This document shows positions 32,443 through 39,401 of a stretch of 39,401 bases of DNA, piece by piece. A program made the position numbers and the translations under genes. This DNA comes from Rubrivivax sp. (lineage in GTDB: Bacteria; Pseudomonadota; Gammaproteobacteria; Burkholderiales; Burkholderiaceae_C): assembly GCA_027483705.1 (NCBI GenBank), contig JAIXTY010000349.1, positions 1 to 39,401 on the forward strand, given 5' to 3'. Positions within the stretch are counted from its first letter, which is position 1, and every line of letters starts with the position of its first letter. Under the pieces are notes generated by a model. The model saw nothing but the letters and a program-made list of their open reading frames with translations. It ran no database searches and was not told the origin of the DNA.

Positions 32443-35400
32443 TCAGGCCTTCACGATGCGCCGCGCCGACGCCGGCAGTGCCGGCCGTGCCGCATGCGCC
32501 TGCTGGGCGATCCACACCGCCAGGTCGTCTGCCGCCATGGGGCGGGCGTAGAGGTAGCCCTGCAGCTCGTCGCAACCGGCCTCGCGCAGCAGCGCCGCCT
32601 CGGCGTCGCGCTCCACGCCTTCGGCCACGATGGTGAGGCCCAGCGTGTGGCCCAAGCCCACGATGGCGCGCACGATGGCGCGGGCGTTGGCGTCGCCCAG
32701 GAGGTCGTGCACGAAGCTGCGGTCGATCTTCAGGCGGTCGCAGGGCAGGCGCGACAGGTAGGCCAGGCTGGAGTAGCCGGTGCCGAAGTCGTCGATCGCG
32801 ATGCTCACCCCCAGGTCGCGCAGCGACTGGATGCGTGCGTGGTGCGCGCCGTCGCGCTCCATCACGACCGACTCCGTGAGCTCCAGCTCCAGCCGCGCCG
32901 GCTCCACGCCGTGGCGCTGCAGCGCGTCGCGCACGGTGTCCACGAGCCCGGCGTCGCCGAGCTGCCGCGCCGACAGGTTGATCGACACCTCGAAAGCGGC
33001 GAGCCCGGCATCGCGCCAGGCCGCGATCTGCGCACAGGCCTGGTCGATGACCCAGGCGCCGATGGGCACGATCAGCCCCGTCTCCTCGGCGATGGGCACG
33101 AACTCGGCCGGCGAGATGGGCCCGAGCTCGCGGTCATGCCATCGCAGCAGGCCTTCCACGCCGCGCATCGCGCCGCCCTGCGCGGCCACGCGCGGCTGCC
33201 AGTGCAGCCTGAGGCTGCCGTGCTCGTGCGCATGGCGCAGCCGCGCCTCCAGCTGCAGGCGCACCTGGGCGCGCTCGGTCATCTCGGGGCTGAAGAAGCA
33301 CACCAGGTCCTTGCCGCCGGCCTTGGCCTCGTACATGGCGGTGTCGGCGTGGCGCATCAGCGTGTCCAGGTCGTCGCTGTGCTGCGGGTACATCGCCACG
33401 CCGATGCTGCACGACACGTGGAGCGCCACGCCGCCCACCGGATGCGGCTCGCGCACGCGCGGCACCAGGCGCTCCTGCACGATGTGCGCCACCTCGTCGG
33501 CATCAACCACGCCATTGAGCACCACCACGAACTCGTCTCCGCCCAGACGGCTGACGGTGTCACCGGTGCGCACCGACTGCAGCAGCCGCCGCGCCACCGA
33601 GCGCAGCAGCTCGTCGCCCACGTGGTGGCCCAGCGAGTCGTTCACGTGCTTGAAGCGGTCGAGATCGATGAACAGCACGGCCACCTGCTTGCCGCTGTAA
33701 GCGGCCAGCTGCATGGCCTGGCGCAGCCGCTCGGTGGCCAGCGCGCGGTTGGGCAGTTCGGTCAGTACATCGTGCTCGGCCAGGAAACGGATGCGCTGCT
33801 CGCTGGCCTTGCGGTCGGTGATGTCGATGGAGGTGAAGATGCAGTGCGAGACATCGCCCTGGCTCTGGCGCACCTGGCTCACCATCACCCAGGCCGGGTA
33901 CTCGCTGCCGTCACGCCGGCGCAGCGTGCGCTCGCCCTGCCAGATGCCGCGCTGCGCCAGCGCCGGCCACAGCGGCGAGCCGGTCGCGAACAGGCTCTCG
34001 CCGAACACGCGGACCGGGCGGTCGCCCACCAGCTCGGACAGCTCGAAGCCCGTGTGCCGCGTGAAGGCGTCGTTGATCGTGAGCACGCGCCGTTCGGCAT
34101 CGACGATGACGATGGCCTCGCCCGAGGCCTGGAACACCTTGGCCCACAACGCCAGCCGGCGCTCCATCAGCTTGAGGTGGTTGATGGGTGCAAAGCCCGT
34201 CAGCACCGCGTCGTGCCCCTGGAAGCGCACGCGGCGCGCCGACAGCACGGCCCAGGCCGGCTCGGCGCCCAGCTGCCAGCGCACCTCGAATTCGTCGACC
34301 GCGCCGCGGTCGGACAGCTGCTGGAAGAAGCGTGCGCGCACCGCGGGTTCCAGACCCTCGCGCCAGGGGTCGCTGCGGCGGCCGGCCAGCCAGGCCTCGG
34401 CCGGCGGGTTGGCGTGCAGCACCTCGTGGCCGGGGATGGCCGTCACCACCAGCGCGATGGGCATGCTCTGCACCAGCTCGCGCTGCGCCTCGGCGGCGCG
34501 CGCGCTGGCGGCCAGCTCCTTCTGCAGCTCGCGCTCGTGGTCCAGCTGCGCGAGCATCTCGTTGAAAGCCTGCACGAGATGCCCGATCTCGTCCTGGCTG
34601 TCCCATTGCGCCCGCAGGCCGTGGTCGCCGCTGGTGCGCACGCGGTCGGCCACGCCAGACAGGTGCTGCAGCGGTCTGGCGATCTGCCGCGCCACGAAGG
34701 TGACGGTGGCCAGGATCGCCAGCAGCAACGCCAGCGCCGTGCCCAGGTGCAGCGCCATGCGCTCGAAGAGGCGGTCGATGCGTTGCGTGAGCAACCGGTC
34801 GAGCGCGATCTGGGCGGCACGCCACGACAGGCCCAGCGAGTCCAGCGTGCCGTGCCAGGCCTGGGCCACACTCACGTCGTCGGGGGCGGCAGAGCCGCGG
34901 GCGCCGGCGGCCAGCCGCACGTCGACACGCTCGCGCACGGCGGCGCGCAGCGTGTCCAGCCGGACCAGCAGCGCGGCCTCGGCCGGCTGCAACGACGCCA
35001 TCAGCAGCGGGCCGCCGGCGGCGTAGGCTTCGGCATGGTCGTTGCGCACGGCGCTGATGGCGGCGTCGAGCCGACCCTCGGCCACAAGGTGCCGCGTGCG
35101 CATCTCCTCCAGCGGGCCGGCCTGCGGCTCCGCCACCGACGCCAGCGCCTTGGCCACCTGCAGCAGCTCGGGGTAGCGCAGCGCCAGCAGCGACATCGTG
35201 TAGTAGCTGTCGCGGTCGGGGTCGAGGATCAGGTTGGACTGGTTGGCCACACGCGTGACGAGCTCGTGGCCGCCCGCCAGCACGTTGTCGACCGGCGCAC
35301 GCGCCGCACCGGCCTGCTCCAGCAGTTCGGCAAACGCCACTGCCAGCGACGCACTGCCCATGCCGTGGCCATGGGTCGCCTCGGCACGCAGCACAGCACC

Positions 35401-35664
35401 TGGCGCTGCGGCCAGGCGGGCCGCGGCGTCGGTGTCGCCGGCGGCCACGCGCGCGGCGTCGAGCATCGGGTCGCGCAGTTCGGCGATGTAGGCGTTGCCC
35501 TGCACCTCCTTCCGCGCGAAGTCGATGGCGATGTACTTCTCGTTGATCAGGATGTAGGAGACGAAGATAACCGCCGAGAGGTCGAGCACGTAGATGAGCA
35601 TCAGCTTGCGGCTGACGCTCAGTCGGGCAACGAGCCTCGAGAACAGGGACCGGGTCTGGGGCAT
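32443..35664 (-). CDS. large membrane sensor diguanylate cyclase/phosphodiesterase (TM-HAMP-PAS-GGDEF-EAL)
   Basis: 1073 residues from ATG 35664; in-frame codons upstream lack family support. TM1 (about 20-40) and TM2 (about 305-326) enclose a 260-residue helical periplasmic domain of the kind with a conserved [10 protein letters not shown] segment. HAMP (starting about 325), a linker helix, and two PAS domains (about 395-500 and 510-630) follow. GGDEF is intact (708-712, LGGDEF). The EAL motif reads E837-G-L with the following LLRW kept, and the other phosphodiesterase residues ([38 protein letters not shown]) are present, so activity is likely. The gene sits between rlmH and maf, which are adjacent in many relatives. 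Confidence 0.94.
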   Translation of the reverse strand: MPQTRSLFSRLVARLSVSRKLMLIYVLDLSAVIFVSYILINEKYIAIDFARKEVQGNAYIAELRDPMLDAARVAAGDTDAAARLAAAPGAVLRAEATHGHGMGSASLAVAFAELLEQAGAARAPVDNVLAGGHELVTRVANQSNLILDPDRDSYYTMSLLALRYPELLQVAKALASVAEPQAGPLEEMRTRHLVAEGRLDAAISAVRNDHAEAYAAGGPLLMASLQPAEAALLVRLDTLRAAVRERVDVRLAAGARGSAAPDDVSVAQAWHGTLDSLGLSWRAAQIALDRLLTQRIDRLFERMALHLGTALALLLAILATVTFVARQIARPLQHLSGVADRVRTSGDHGLRAQWDSQDEIGHLVQAFNEMLAQLDHERELQKELAASARAAEAQRELVQSMPIALVVTAIPGHEVLHANPPAEAWLAGRRSDPWREGLEPAVRARFFQQLSDRGAVDEFEVRWQLGAEPAWAVLSARRVRFQGHDAVLTGFAPINHLKLMERRLALWAKVFQASGEAIVIVDAERRVLTINDAFTRHTGFELSELVGDRPVRVFGESLFATGSPLWPALAQRGIWQGERTLRRRDGSEYPAWVMVSQVRQSQGDVSHCIFTSIDITDRKASEQRIRFLAEHDVLTELPNRALATERLRQAMQLAAYSGKQVAVLFIDLDRFKHVNDSLGHHVGDELLRSVARRLLQSVRTGDTVSRLGGDEFVVVLNGVVDADEVAHIVQERLVPRVREPHPVGGVALHVSCSIGVAMYPQHSDDLDTLMRHADTAMYEAKAGGKDLVCFFSPEMTERAQVRLQLEARLRHAHEHGSLRLHWQPRVAAQGGAMRGVEGLLRWHDRELGPISPAEFVPIAEETGLIVPIGAWVIDQACAQIAAWRDAGLAAFEVSINLSARQLGDAGLVDTVRDALQRHGVEPARLELELTESVVMERDGAHHARIQSLRDLGVSIAIDDFGTGYSSLAYLSRLPCDRLKIDRSFVHDLLGDANARAIVRAIVGLGHTLGLTIVAEGVERDAEAALLREAGCDELQGYLYARPMAADDLAVWIAQQAHAARPALPASARRIVKA

Positions 35665-35742
35665 GGCGTGGCGCGAGGGGCGCGGAACACCCGCGCGCAA
35701 TCCCGCTTTCTCGGCGGGCTGGCAGGCCGCTTGAGCAGGATT

Positions 35743-35758
35743 CGCGCCGCGCGGCGCG
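35743..35758. terminator. 16-bp GC palindrome downstream of rlmH
   Basis: CGCGCCGC followed directly by GCGGCGCG is a perfect palindrome 58 nt past the rlmH stop in the 151-bp gap before the GGDEF-EAL gene. A smaller hairpin, CCCGC (35702-35706) facing GCGGG (35714-35718), lies further on. These may end the nadD-rsfS-rlmH message, leaving the GGDEF-EAL gene with its own promoter in the rest of the gap. There is no T-tract. Confidence 0.4.
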
Positions 35759-35815
35759 CCGTGCGATCGCTCACGGATCAGCGGCCCCGCGCCGGTGCAG
35801 CGCACGCGGCTGGTG

Positions 35816-36292
35816 CTATTCGCGGTGGTACGGATGCCCCTCAAGGACGCTGTGTGCCCTGTAAAGGGCCTCCACCAGCAGCACGCGGGCCAGCGCGTGC
35901 GGCAGCGTCAGGTCGCTCAGGCGCAGGGTCTCATCGGCGGTCTGCTTGAGCGCCGGGTCCAGGCCGTCGGGGCCGCCCACCAGCAGGGCGGCGTCGCGGC
36001 CATCGTCGCGCCAGGCGCGCAGGCGCTCGGCCAGCTGCAGCGTGGTGTGGCGGGTGCCGCGTTCGTCGAGCACCACGCGGCGCGGCCGGCCTTCCTTGGC
36101 GAGCACGGCTTCGAAGCGCTGCGCCTCGGCGGCCATGCACTGCGCGGCGGTCTTGCCGCTGCTGCGCGGCTCGGCCTTCAGCTCGCGCAGCTCCAGCCGC
36201 ATCTCGGGTGGAAAGCGCTTGGCGAAGTCGGCCCAGGCGGCGTTGCCCCAAGCGGGCTGGCGCTGGCCGACGGCCACCACCAGCAGCTTCAT
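35816..36292 (-). CDS. rlmH: 23S rRNA (pseudouridine1915-N3)-methyltransferase
   Basis: SPOUT methyltransferase that methylates pseudouridine 1915 of 23S rRNA on 70S ribosomes. 158 residues against 155 in Escherichia coli. The start [15 protein letters not shown], the SAM-binding LLVGGPDGL, and the C-terminal [20 protein letters not shown] and HPYHRE are diagnostic. The start overlaps the rsfS stop by one nucleotide (TGATG), so the two are translationally coupled, as usual for this pair. Confidence 0.97.
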   Translation of the reverse strand: MKLLVVAVGQRQPAWGNAAWADFAKRFPPEMRLELRELKAEPRSSGKTAAQCMAAEAQRFEAVLAKEGRPRRVVLDERGTRHTTLQLAERLRAWRDDGRDAALLVGGPDGLDPALKQTADETLRLSDLTLPHALARVLLVEALYRAHSVLEGHPYHRE

Positions 36293-36900
36293 CAGGCCCG
36301 GGTGGCCTTCTTCGCGGCCGGGGCCTTGCGGGCGGGTGCGGGCTTCTTCGCCGGCGCGGCCTTCCTGGCGGCGGGGGCCCTTTTGGCCGCAGAAGGAGCC
36401 TTCTTCGCCGCGGCAGGGGCCTTCTTGGCGGCAGCCGGCGCCTTGCGCGCGGCGGCGGGCTTACTGGCGGCGGCCTTCTTGGCGGCGGCCTTCTTGCGGG
36501 GAGCGGGTTCGGGTTCCGGCTCAGGCTCGCTGGCCTTCACCAGGCCCTTGGGCGCCTCGCCGGCCTTCATGCGCACCGGCTTGCCTCCCCAGATTTCCTC
36601 GAGGTGGTAGTACTCGCGCACCGTGGGCTGCATGATGTGCGCCACCGCGGCGCCGCAGTCGACGATGATCCACTCACCGTTGTCCTCGCCCTCGGTGGAG
36701 AGCACCTGCATGCCGCGGCTCTTGACGCTGTCGCGCACGCTGGCGGCCAGGGCCTTGGTCTGCCGGTTGCTGGTGCCGCTGGCCACGATGACCCGCTCGA
36801 ACATCGAGCTCAGGTGCTCGGTGTTGAACACGGTGATGTTCTGGGCCTTGACGTCTTCCAGGCCATCGACGATGGCGCGCTGCAGCTTGCGGATGTCCAG
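36292..36900 (-). CDS. rsfS: ribosome silencing factor with a Lys/Ala/Pro-rich tail and a CTG start
   Basis: RsfS (YbeB) binds uL14 and blocks subunit joining in starvation. The conserved fold runs to about residue 110 ([15 protein letters not shown], then [14 protein letters not shown] and [16 protein letters not shown]). The first ATG/GTG-type codon (GTG 36831) would remove the first 23 residues, which are conserved in the family: [20 protein letters not shown]. The only start that includes them is CTG at 36900, 6 nt after a strong GAGGAG (36912-36907). I therefore assign CTG, giving 202 residues. After an acidic EPEPEPE (125-131) the last 68 residues are repeats of AAKKAP type, like histone H1 tails. 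Confidence 0.9.
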   Translation of the reverse strand: MDIRKLQRAIVDGLEDVKAQNITVFNTEHLSSMFERVIVASGTSNRQTKALAASVRDSVKSRGMQVLSTEGEDNGEWIIVDCGAAVAHIMQPTVREYYHLEEIWGGKPVRMKAGEAPKGLVKASEPEPEPEPAPRKKAAAKKAAASKPAAARKAPAAAKKAPAAAKKAPSAAKRAPAARKAAPAKKPAPARKAPAAKKATRA

Positions 36901-36902
36901 GT

Positions 36903-37502
36903 TCAGCTCCTCGGATCGCCGGTGTAGAGGCGGTGGCGGGCAATATAGCGCGCCACCTCGGGCGGCACCATCAGCGAAAGGTCGTGCCCCTGCGCGGCAG
37001 CGGCCCGGATCTGCGTGCTGCTGATCGCCAGCATCGGCAGCGGCACCATGCGGTGCGGGTGGGCTTGCACCTCGGGGTCGGGCACCCGCGCCTCGCCGGG
37101 GCGGTTGGCCACGGCCAGTTCCACCAGGCCCAGCAGCACCCGCCAGTCTTTCCAGGTGTGCAGGTTGGCGTACTGGTCCTGCCCGATCAGCAGCACCCAG
37201 GCGTGCCCCGGCTCGGCGGCCTGTAGCGCATGCACGGTATCGAGCGTGAAGCTGGGGCCGGCGCGGTCGAGTTCGATGCGGTCGAGCACGAAGCGCGGCT
37301 CGTGCGCGATGGCGGCCTGCACCATGGCCAGGCGGTGCGCGGCGGGGCTGACGGCGCGCCCGCCCTGCTTCTGCCAGGGCTGCCCGGCGGGCACCCAGCG
37401 CACCACATCGAGCGCCAGCGCATCGAGCGCGGCATGGGCCAGCGCCACGTGGGCGCGGTGCACGGGATCGAAGGTGCCGCCGAAGAGGCCGATGCGGCTC
37501 AA
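36903..37502 (-). CDS. nadD: nicotinate-nucleotide adenylyltransferase
   Basis: Converts nicotinate mononucleotide and ATP to deamido-NAD in NAD synthesis. 199 residues. The nucleotidyl-transfer motif GGTFDPVHRAH is at 8-18, and ISSTQIR near the C-terminus is the second half of the site. The frame has a stop 7 codons upstream and no ATG or GTG before the conserved start, so the start is TTG at 37502. Its stop (36905-36903) lies within the leader of rsfS, whose Shine-Dalgarno is inside the nadD coding end. It follows hemF by 18 bp. Confidence 0.95.
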   Translation of the reverse strand: MSRIGLFGGTFDPVHRAHVALAHAALDALALDVVRWVPAGQPWQKQGGRAVSPAAHRLAMVQAAIAHEPRFVLDRIELDRAGPSFTLDTVHALQAAEPGHAWVLLIGQDQYANLHTWKDWRVLLGLVELAVANRPGEARVPDPEVQAHPHRMVPLPMLAISSTQIRAAAAQGHDLSLMVPPEVARYIARHRLYTGDPRS

Positions 37503-37520
37503 GCGGGGCTCACGGCGCCA

Positions 37521-38438
37521 TCACGCCGCCAGCCAATCCCGAGGCGGCAGGAAGTCGGTGTACAGCTTCGCCTCGGGGCTGCCGGGCTCGGGCTTCCAGT
37601 CGTAGCGCCACCTCACGATGGGCGGCATGCTCATCAGGATGCTCTCGGTGCGGCCATCGCCGTGCAGGCCGAAATGCGTGCCACGGTCCCACACGAGGTT
37701 GAACTCGACATACCGGCCGCGCCGGTAGGCCTGGAAGTCGCGCTCGCGCTCGCCGTAGGGCAGCGCACGTCGGCGCTGCACGATGGGGCGGTAGGCCGGC
37801 ACGAAGGCGTCGCCCACGGCGCGGATGAGCGCAAAGCCGCGCTCGAAGCCGCCGTCGGTGAAGTCGTCGAAGAAGATGCCGCCGATGCCGCGCGCCTCGG
37901 CCCGGTGCTTGAGGAAGAAGTACTCATCGCACCAGGGCTTGAAGCGGGCGTACAGATCGCTGCCGTGCGGAGCCAGTGCGTCGGCGCAGGTGCGGTGGAA
38001 GTGCACCGCGTCTTCCTCGAACGGGTAGTAGGGCGTGAGGTCCATGCCGCCGCCGAACCACACTACCGGCTCGCCCTGCGCGGGGAACGCCGCCAGCATG
38101 CGCACGTTCATGTGCACCGTGGGCACATAGGGGTTGCGCGGGTGCATCACCAGGCTCACGCCCAGGGCCTCGAAGCGCGCGCCGGCGAGTTCTTTCCGGT
38201 GCTGCGTGGCGCTGGGTGGCAGCGCCGAACCCTTGACGTGGCTGAAGTTGCAGCCGCCGCGCTCGAGCACGCCGCCCTCTTCCACCAGCTGGCTCAGGCC
38301 GTCGCCTTCGAGCTTGCCGCCGGCCGGCCGCTGCCAGCCATCGCGCCGGAACGGGGTGCCGTCTTCCTCTTCGAAGGCCGAGACGATGCGGCCCTGCAGG
38401 CCCAGCAGGTAGTCGCGGACCGCGGTGGTGTCGACCAT
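37521..38438 (-). CDS. hemF: oxygen-dependent coproporphyrinogen III oxidase
   Basis: Oxidatively decarboxylates two propionates of coproporphyrinogen III in haem synthesis, using O2. 305 residues, near the 299 of Escherichia coli. Diagnostic stretches are [59 protein letters not shown] and [14 protein letters not shown]. The ATG at 38438 has GGGAG 5 nt upstream. It begins 11 nt after the purD stop, so purD-hemF-nadD-rsfS-rlmH probably form one transcription unit. Confidence 0.97.
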   Translation of the reverse strand: MVDTTAVRDYLLGLQGRIVSAFEEEDGTPFRRDGWQRPAGGKLEGDGLSQLVEEGGVLERGGCNFSHVKGSALPPSATQHRKELAGARFEALGVSLVMHPRNPYVPTVHMNVRMLAAFPAQGEPVVWFGGGMDLTPYYPFEEDAVHFHRTCADALAPHGSDLYARFKPWCDEYFFLKHRAEARGIGGIFFDDFTDGGFERGFALIRAVGDAFVPAYRPIVQRRRALPYGERERDFQAYRRGRYVEFNLVWDRGTHFGLHGDGRTESILMSMPPIVRWRYDWKPEPGSPEAKLYTDFLPPRDWLAA

Positions 38439-38449
38439 GGAACTCCCGT

Positions 38450-39401
38450 TCAGTGTTTGATGGCGCGGTGGCCGATGTCGTTGCGCCAGTGCGCGCCGTC
38501 CAGGCGCACCTGCCGAACGGCGGCCAGCGCCTGCTGCTGCGCCACGCGCACGCTGTCACCCAAAGCGGTGACGCACAGCACGCGGCCGCCGCTGGCGCGC
38601 AAGGCTTCGCCGTCTTGGGTCGTGCCGGCGTGGAACACCTGCAACTCGGGCGTGGACGGCGGCAGCGCGGTGATGGCGTCGCCCTTGCGCGGGCTGGCCG
38701 GGTAGCCGTGTGCGGCCACCACCACGCCCAGGGCGGTGCGGCGGTCCCATTGCAGCTCGACGCTGCCGAGCTGGCCTTCGGTGGCGGCCATCAGCAGCTC
38801 GAAGAGATCGCTCTTCAGCCGCATCAGGATGACCTCGGCCTCGGGGTCGCCCAGGCGCGCGTTGAACTCCACCGTGCGCGGGTGGCCCTGCGCGTCGATC
38901 ATCAGCCCGGCGTACAGGAAGCCGGTGAACGGATGGCCGTCCTTGGCCATGCCGGCGATGGTGGGCTGCACGATCTCGCGCATCACGCGGGCGTGCACGT
39001 CGGGCGTCACCACCGGCGCCGGCGAGTACGCGCCCATGCCGCCGGTGTTGGGGCCGGTGTCGCCCTCGCCCACGCGCTTGTGGTCCTGGCTGGTGGCCAG
39101 CGCCACGACCTCGCGGCCGTCGGAGACGACGATGAAGCTCGCCTCCTCGCCGGCCATGAACTCCTCGATCACCACGCGCTCGCCGACGGTGGTGAGCATG
39201 TGGTCGATGGCGGCGTGGGCCTCGTCGTCGCTCATCGCCACCACCACGCCCTTGCCCGCGGCCAGGCCGTCGGCCTTGATGACGATGGGCGCGCCGTGCT
39301 TGGCCACGTGCGCGTGCGCCGCGGCGGCGTCGGTGAAGGTGGCGTACAGCGCGGTCGGGATGCCGTGGCGGTGCATGAAGTCCTTCGCGAAGCTCTTGGA
39401 G
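38450..39401 (-). CDS. purD: phosphoribosylamine-glycine ligase (5' part cut by window)
   Basis: GAR synthetase, step 2 of purine synthesis, joining glycine to phosphoribosylamine with ATP. About 317 C-terminal residues are visible; the frame runs on past the ATG at 39376 to the window edge with the conserved SKSFAKDF, so the real start is outside. The ATP-grasp features are present: [50 protein letters not shown] and [20 protein letters not shown]. It ends 11 nt before hemF. Confidence 0.97.
   Translation of the reverse strand, partial: SKSFAKDFMHRHGIPTALYATFTDAAAAHAHVAKHGAPIVIKADGLAAGKGVVVAMSDDEAHAAIDHMLTTVGERVVIEEFMAGEEASFIVVSDGREVVALATSQDHKRVGEGDTGPNTGGMGAYSPAPVVTPDVHARVMREIVQPTIAGMAKDGHPFTGFLYAGLMIDAQGHPRTVEFNARLGDPEAEVILMRLKSDLFELLMAATEGQLGSVELQWDRRTALGVVVAAHGYPASPRKGDAITALPPSTPELQVFHAGTTQDGEALRASGGRVLCVTALGDSVRVAQQQALAAVRQVRLDGAHWRNDIGHRAIKH

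Noticed and set aside
32407..35949. Open frame of 1180 codons on the plus strand opposite the large GGDEF-EAL gene
   Set aside because: No recognisable domain, composition typical of antisense high-GC frames, and the minus strand codes for a full receptor with conserved catalytic residues.

Overview
The window looks like chromosome of a high-GC betaproteobacterium of the order Burkholderiales, probably near the Rubrivivax/Leptothrix/Methylibium lineage. This is inferred from the very high GC, the nadD-rsfS-rlmH-maf-rng housekeeping order, the kynurenine operon beside a 2-aminobenzoate-CoA ligase, and the abundance of TRAP transporters and GGDEF/EAL proteins. No rRNA, tRNA, CRISPR array, integrase or insertion sequence was seen. 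Genes are packed tightly, many with 4-nt or 8-nt stop/start overlaps, and the longest stretch without a gene is about 180 bp.

Layout. 1-5.1 kb: tryptophan catabolism, with a 2-aminobenzoate-CoA ligase (cut by the window edge) divergent from kynB-kynU-kynA, followed by a glutathione transferase and a membrane-anchored TAXI-type binding protein. 6.4-8.0 kb: a minus-strand ArsR-SRPBCC-DUF4287 operon. 8.1-12.7 kb: an M24 aminopeptidase P, a ROK sugar kinase (the two joined by a 12-bp tandem repeat that holds the stop codon), an AT-rich pair of palindromes and a chemoreceptor.

12.7-22.6 kb is the most distinctive part. A minus-strand set runs from a small membrane protein through a phthalate-type Rieske oxygenase, a glutamine-synthetase-like ligase, an adrenodoxin-type ferredoxin and TRAP DctQ/DctM to, further on, DctP. 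Between DctM and DctP, in the opposite direction, sits a co-translated pair: a hybrid histidine kinase and a PhnD-like periplasmic binding protein. I read this as a candidate sensing, uptake and catabolic locus for an unknown, perhaps amine-containing or carboxylated, compound. The substrate cannot be read from the sequence.

22.6-25.5 kb: an ECF sigma factor, a small membrane protein (candidate anti-sigma) and a three-domain secreted serine hydrolase form a fully overlapping operon. It faces away from the Rieske set across a region with nested dyads that share one centre. 25.5-30.1 kb: an RDD membrane protein, a second SRPBCC protein, an unknown exported protein, a GGDEF-EAL protein and a second glutathione transferase.

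30.3-39.4 kb is a minus-strand housekeeping block read purD (cut by the window edge), hemF, nadD, rsfS, rlmH, then a very large GGDEF-EAL receptor inserted before maf and rng. In this block nadD appears to start with TTG and rsfS with CTG, and RsfS carries a long Lys/Ala/Pro tail.
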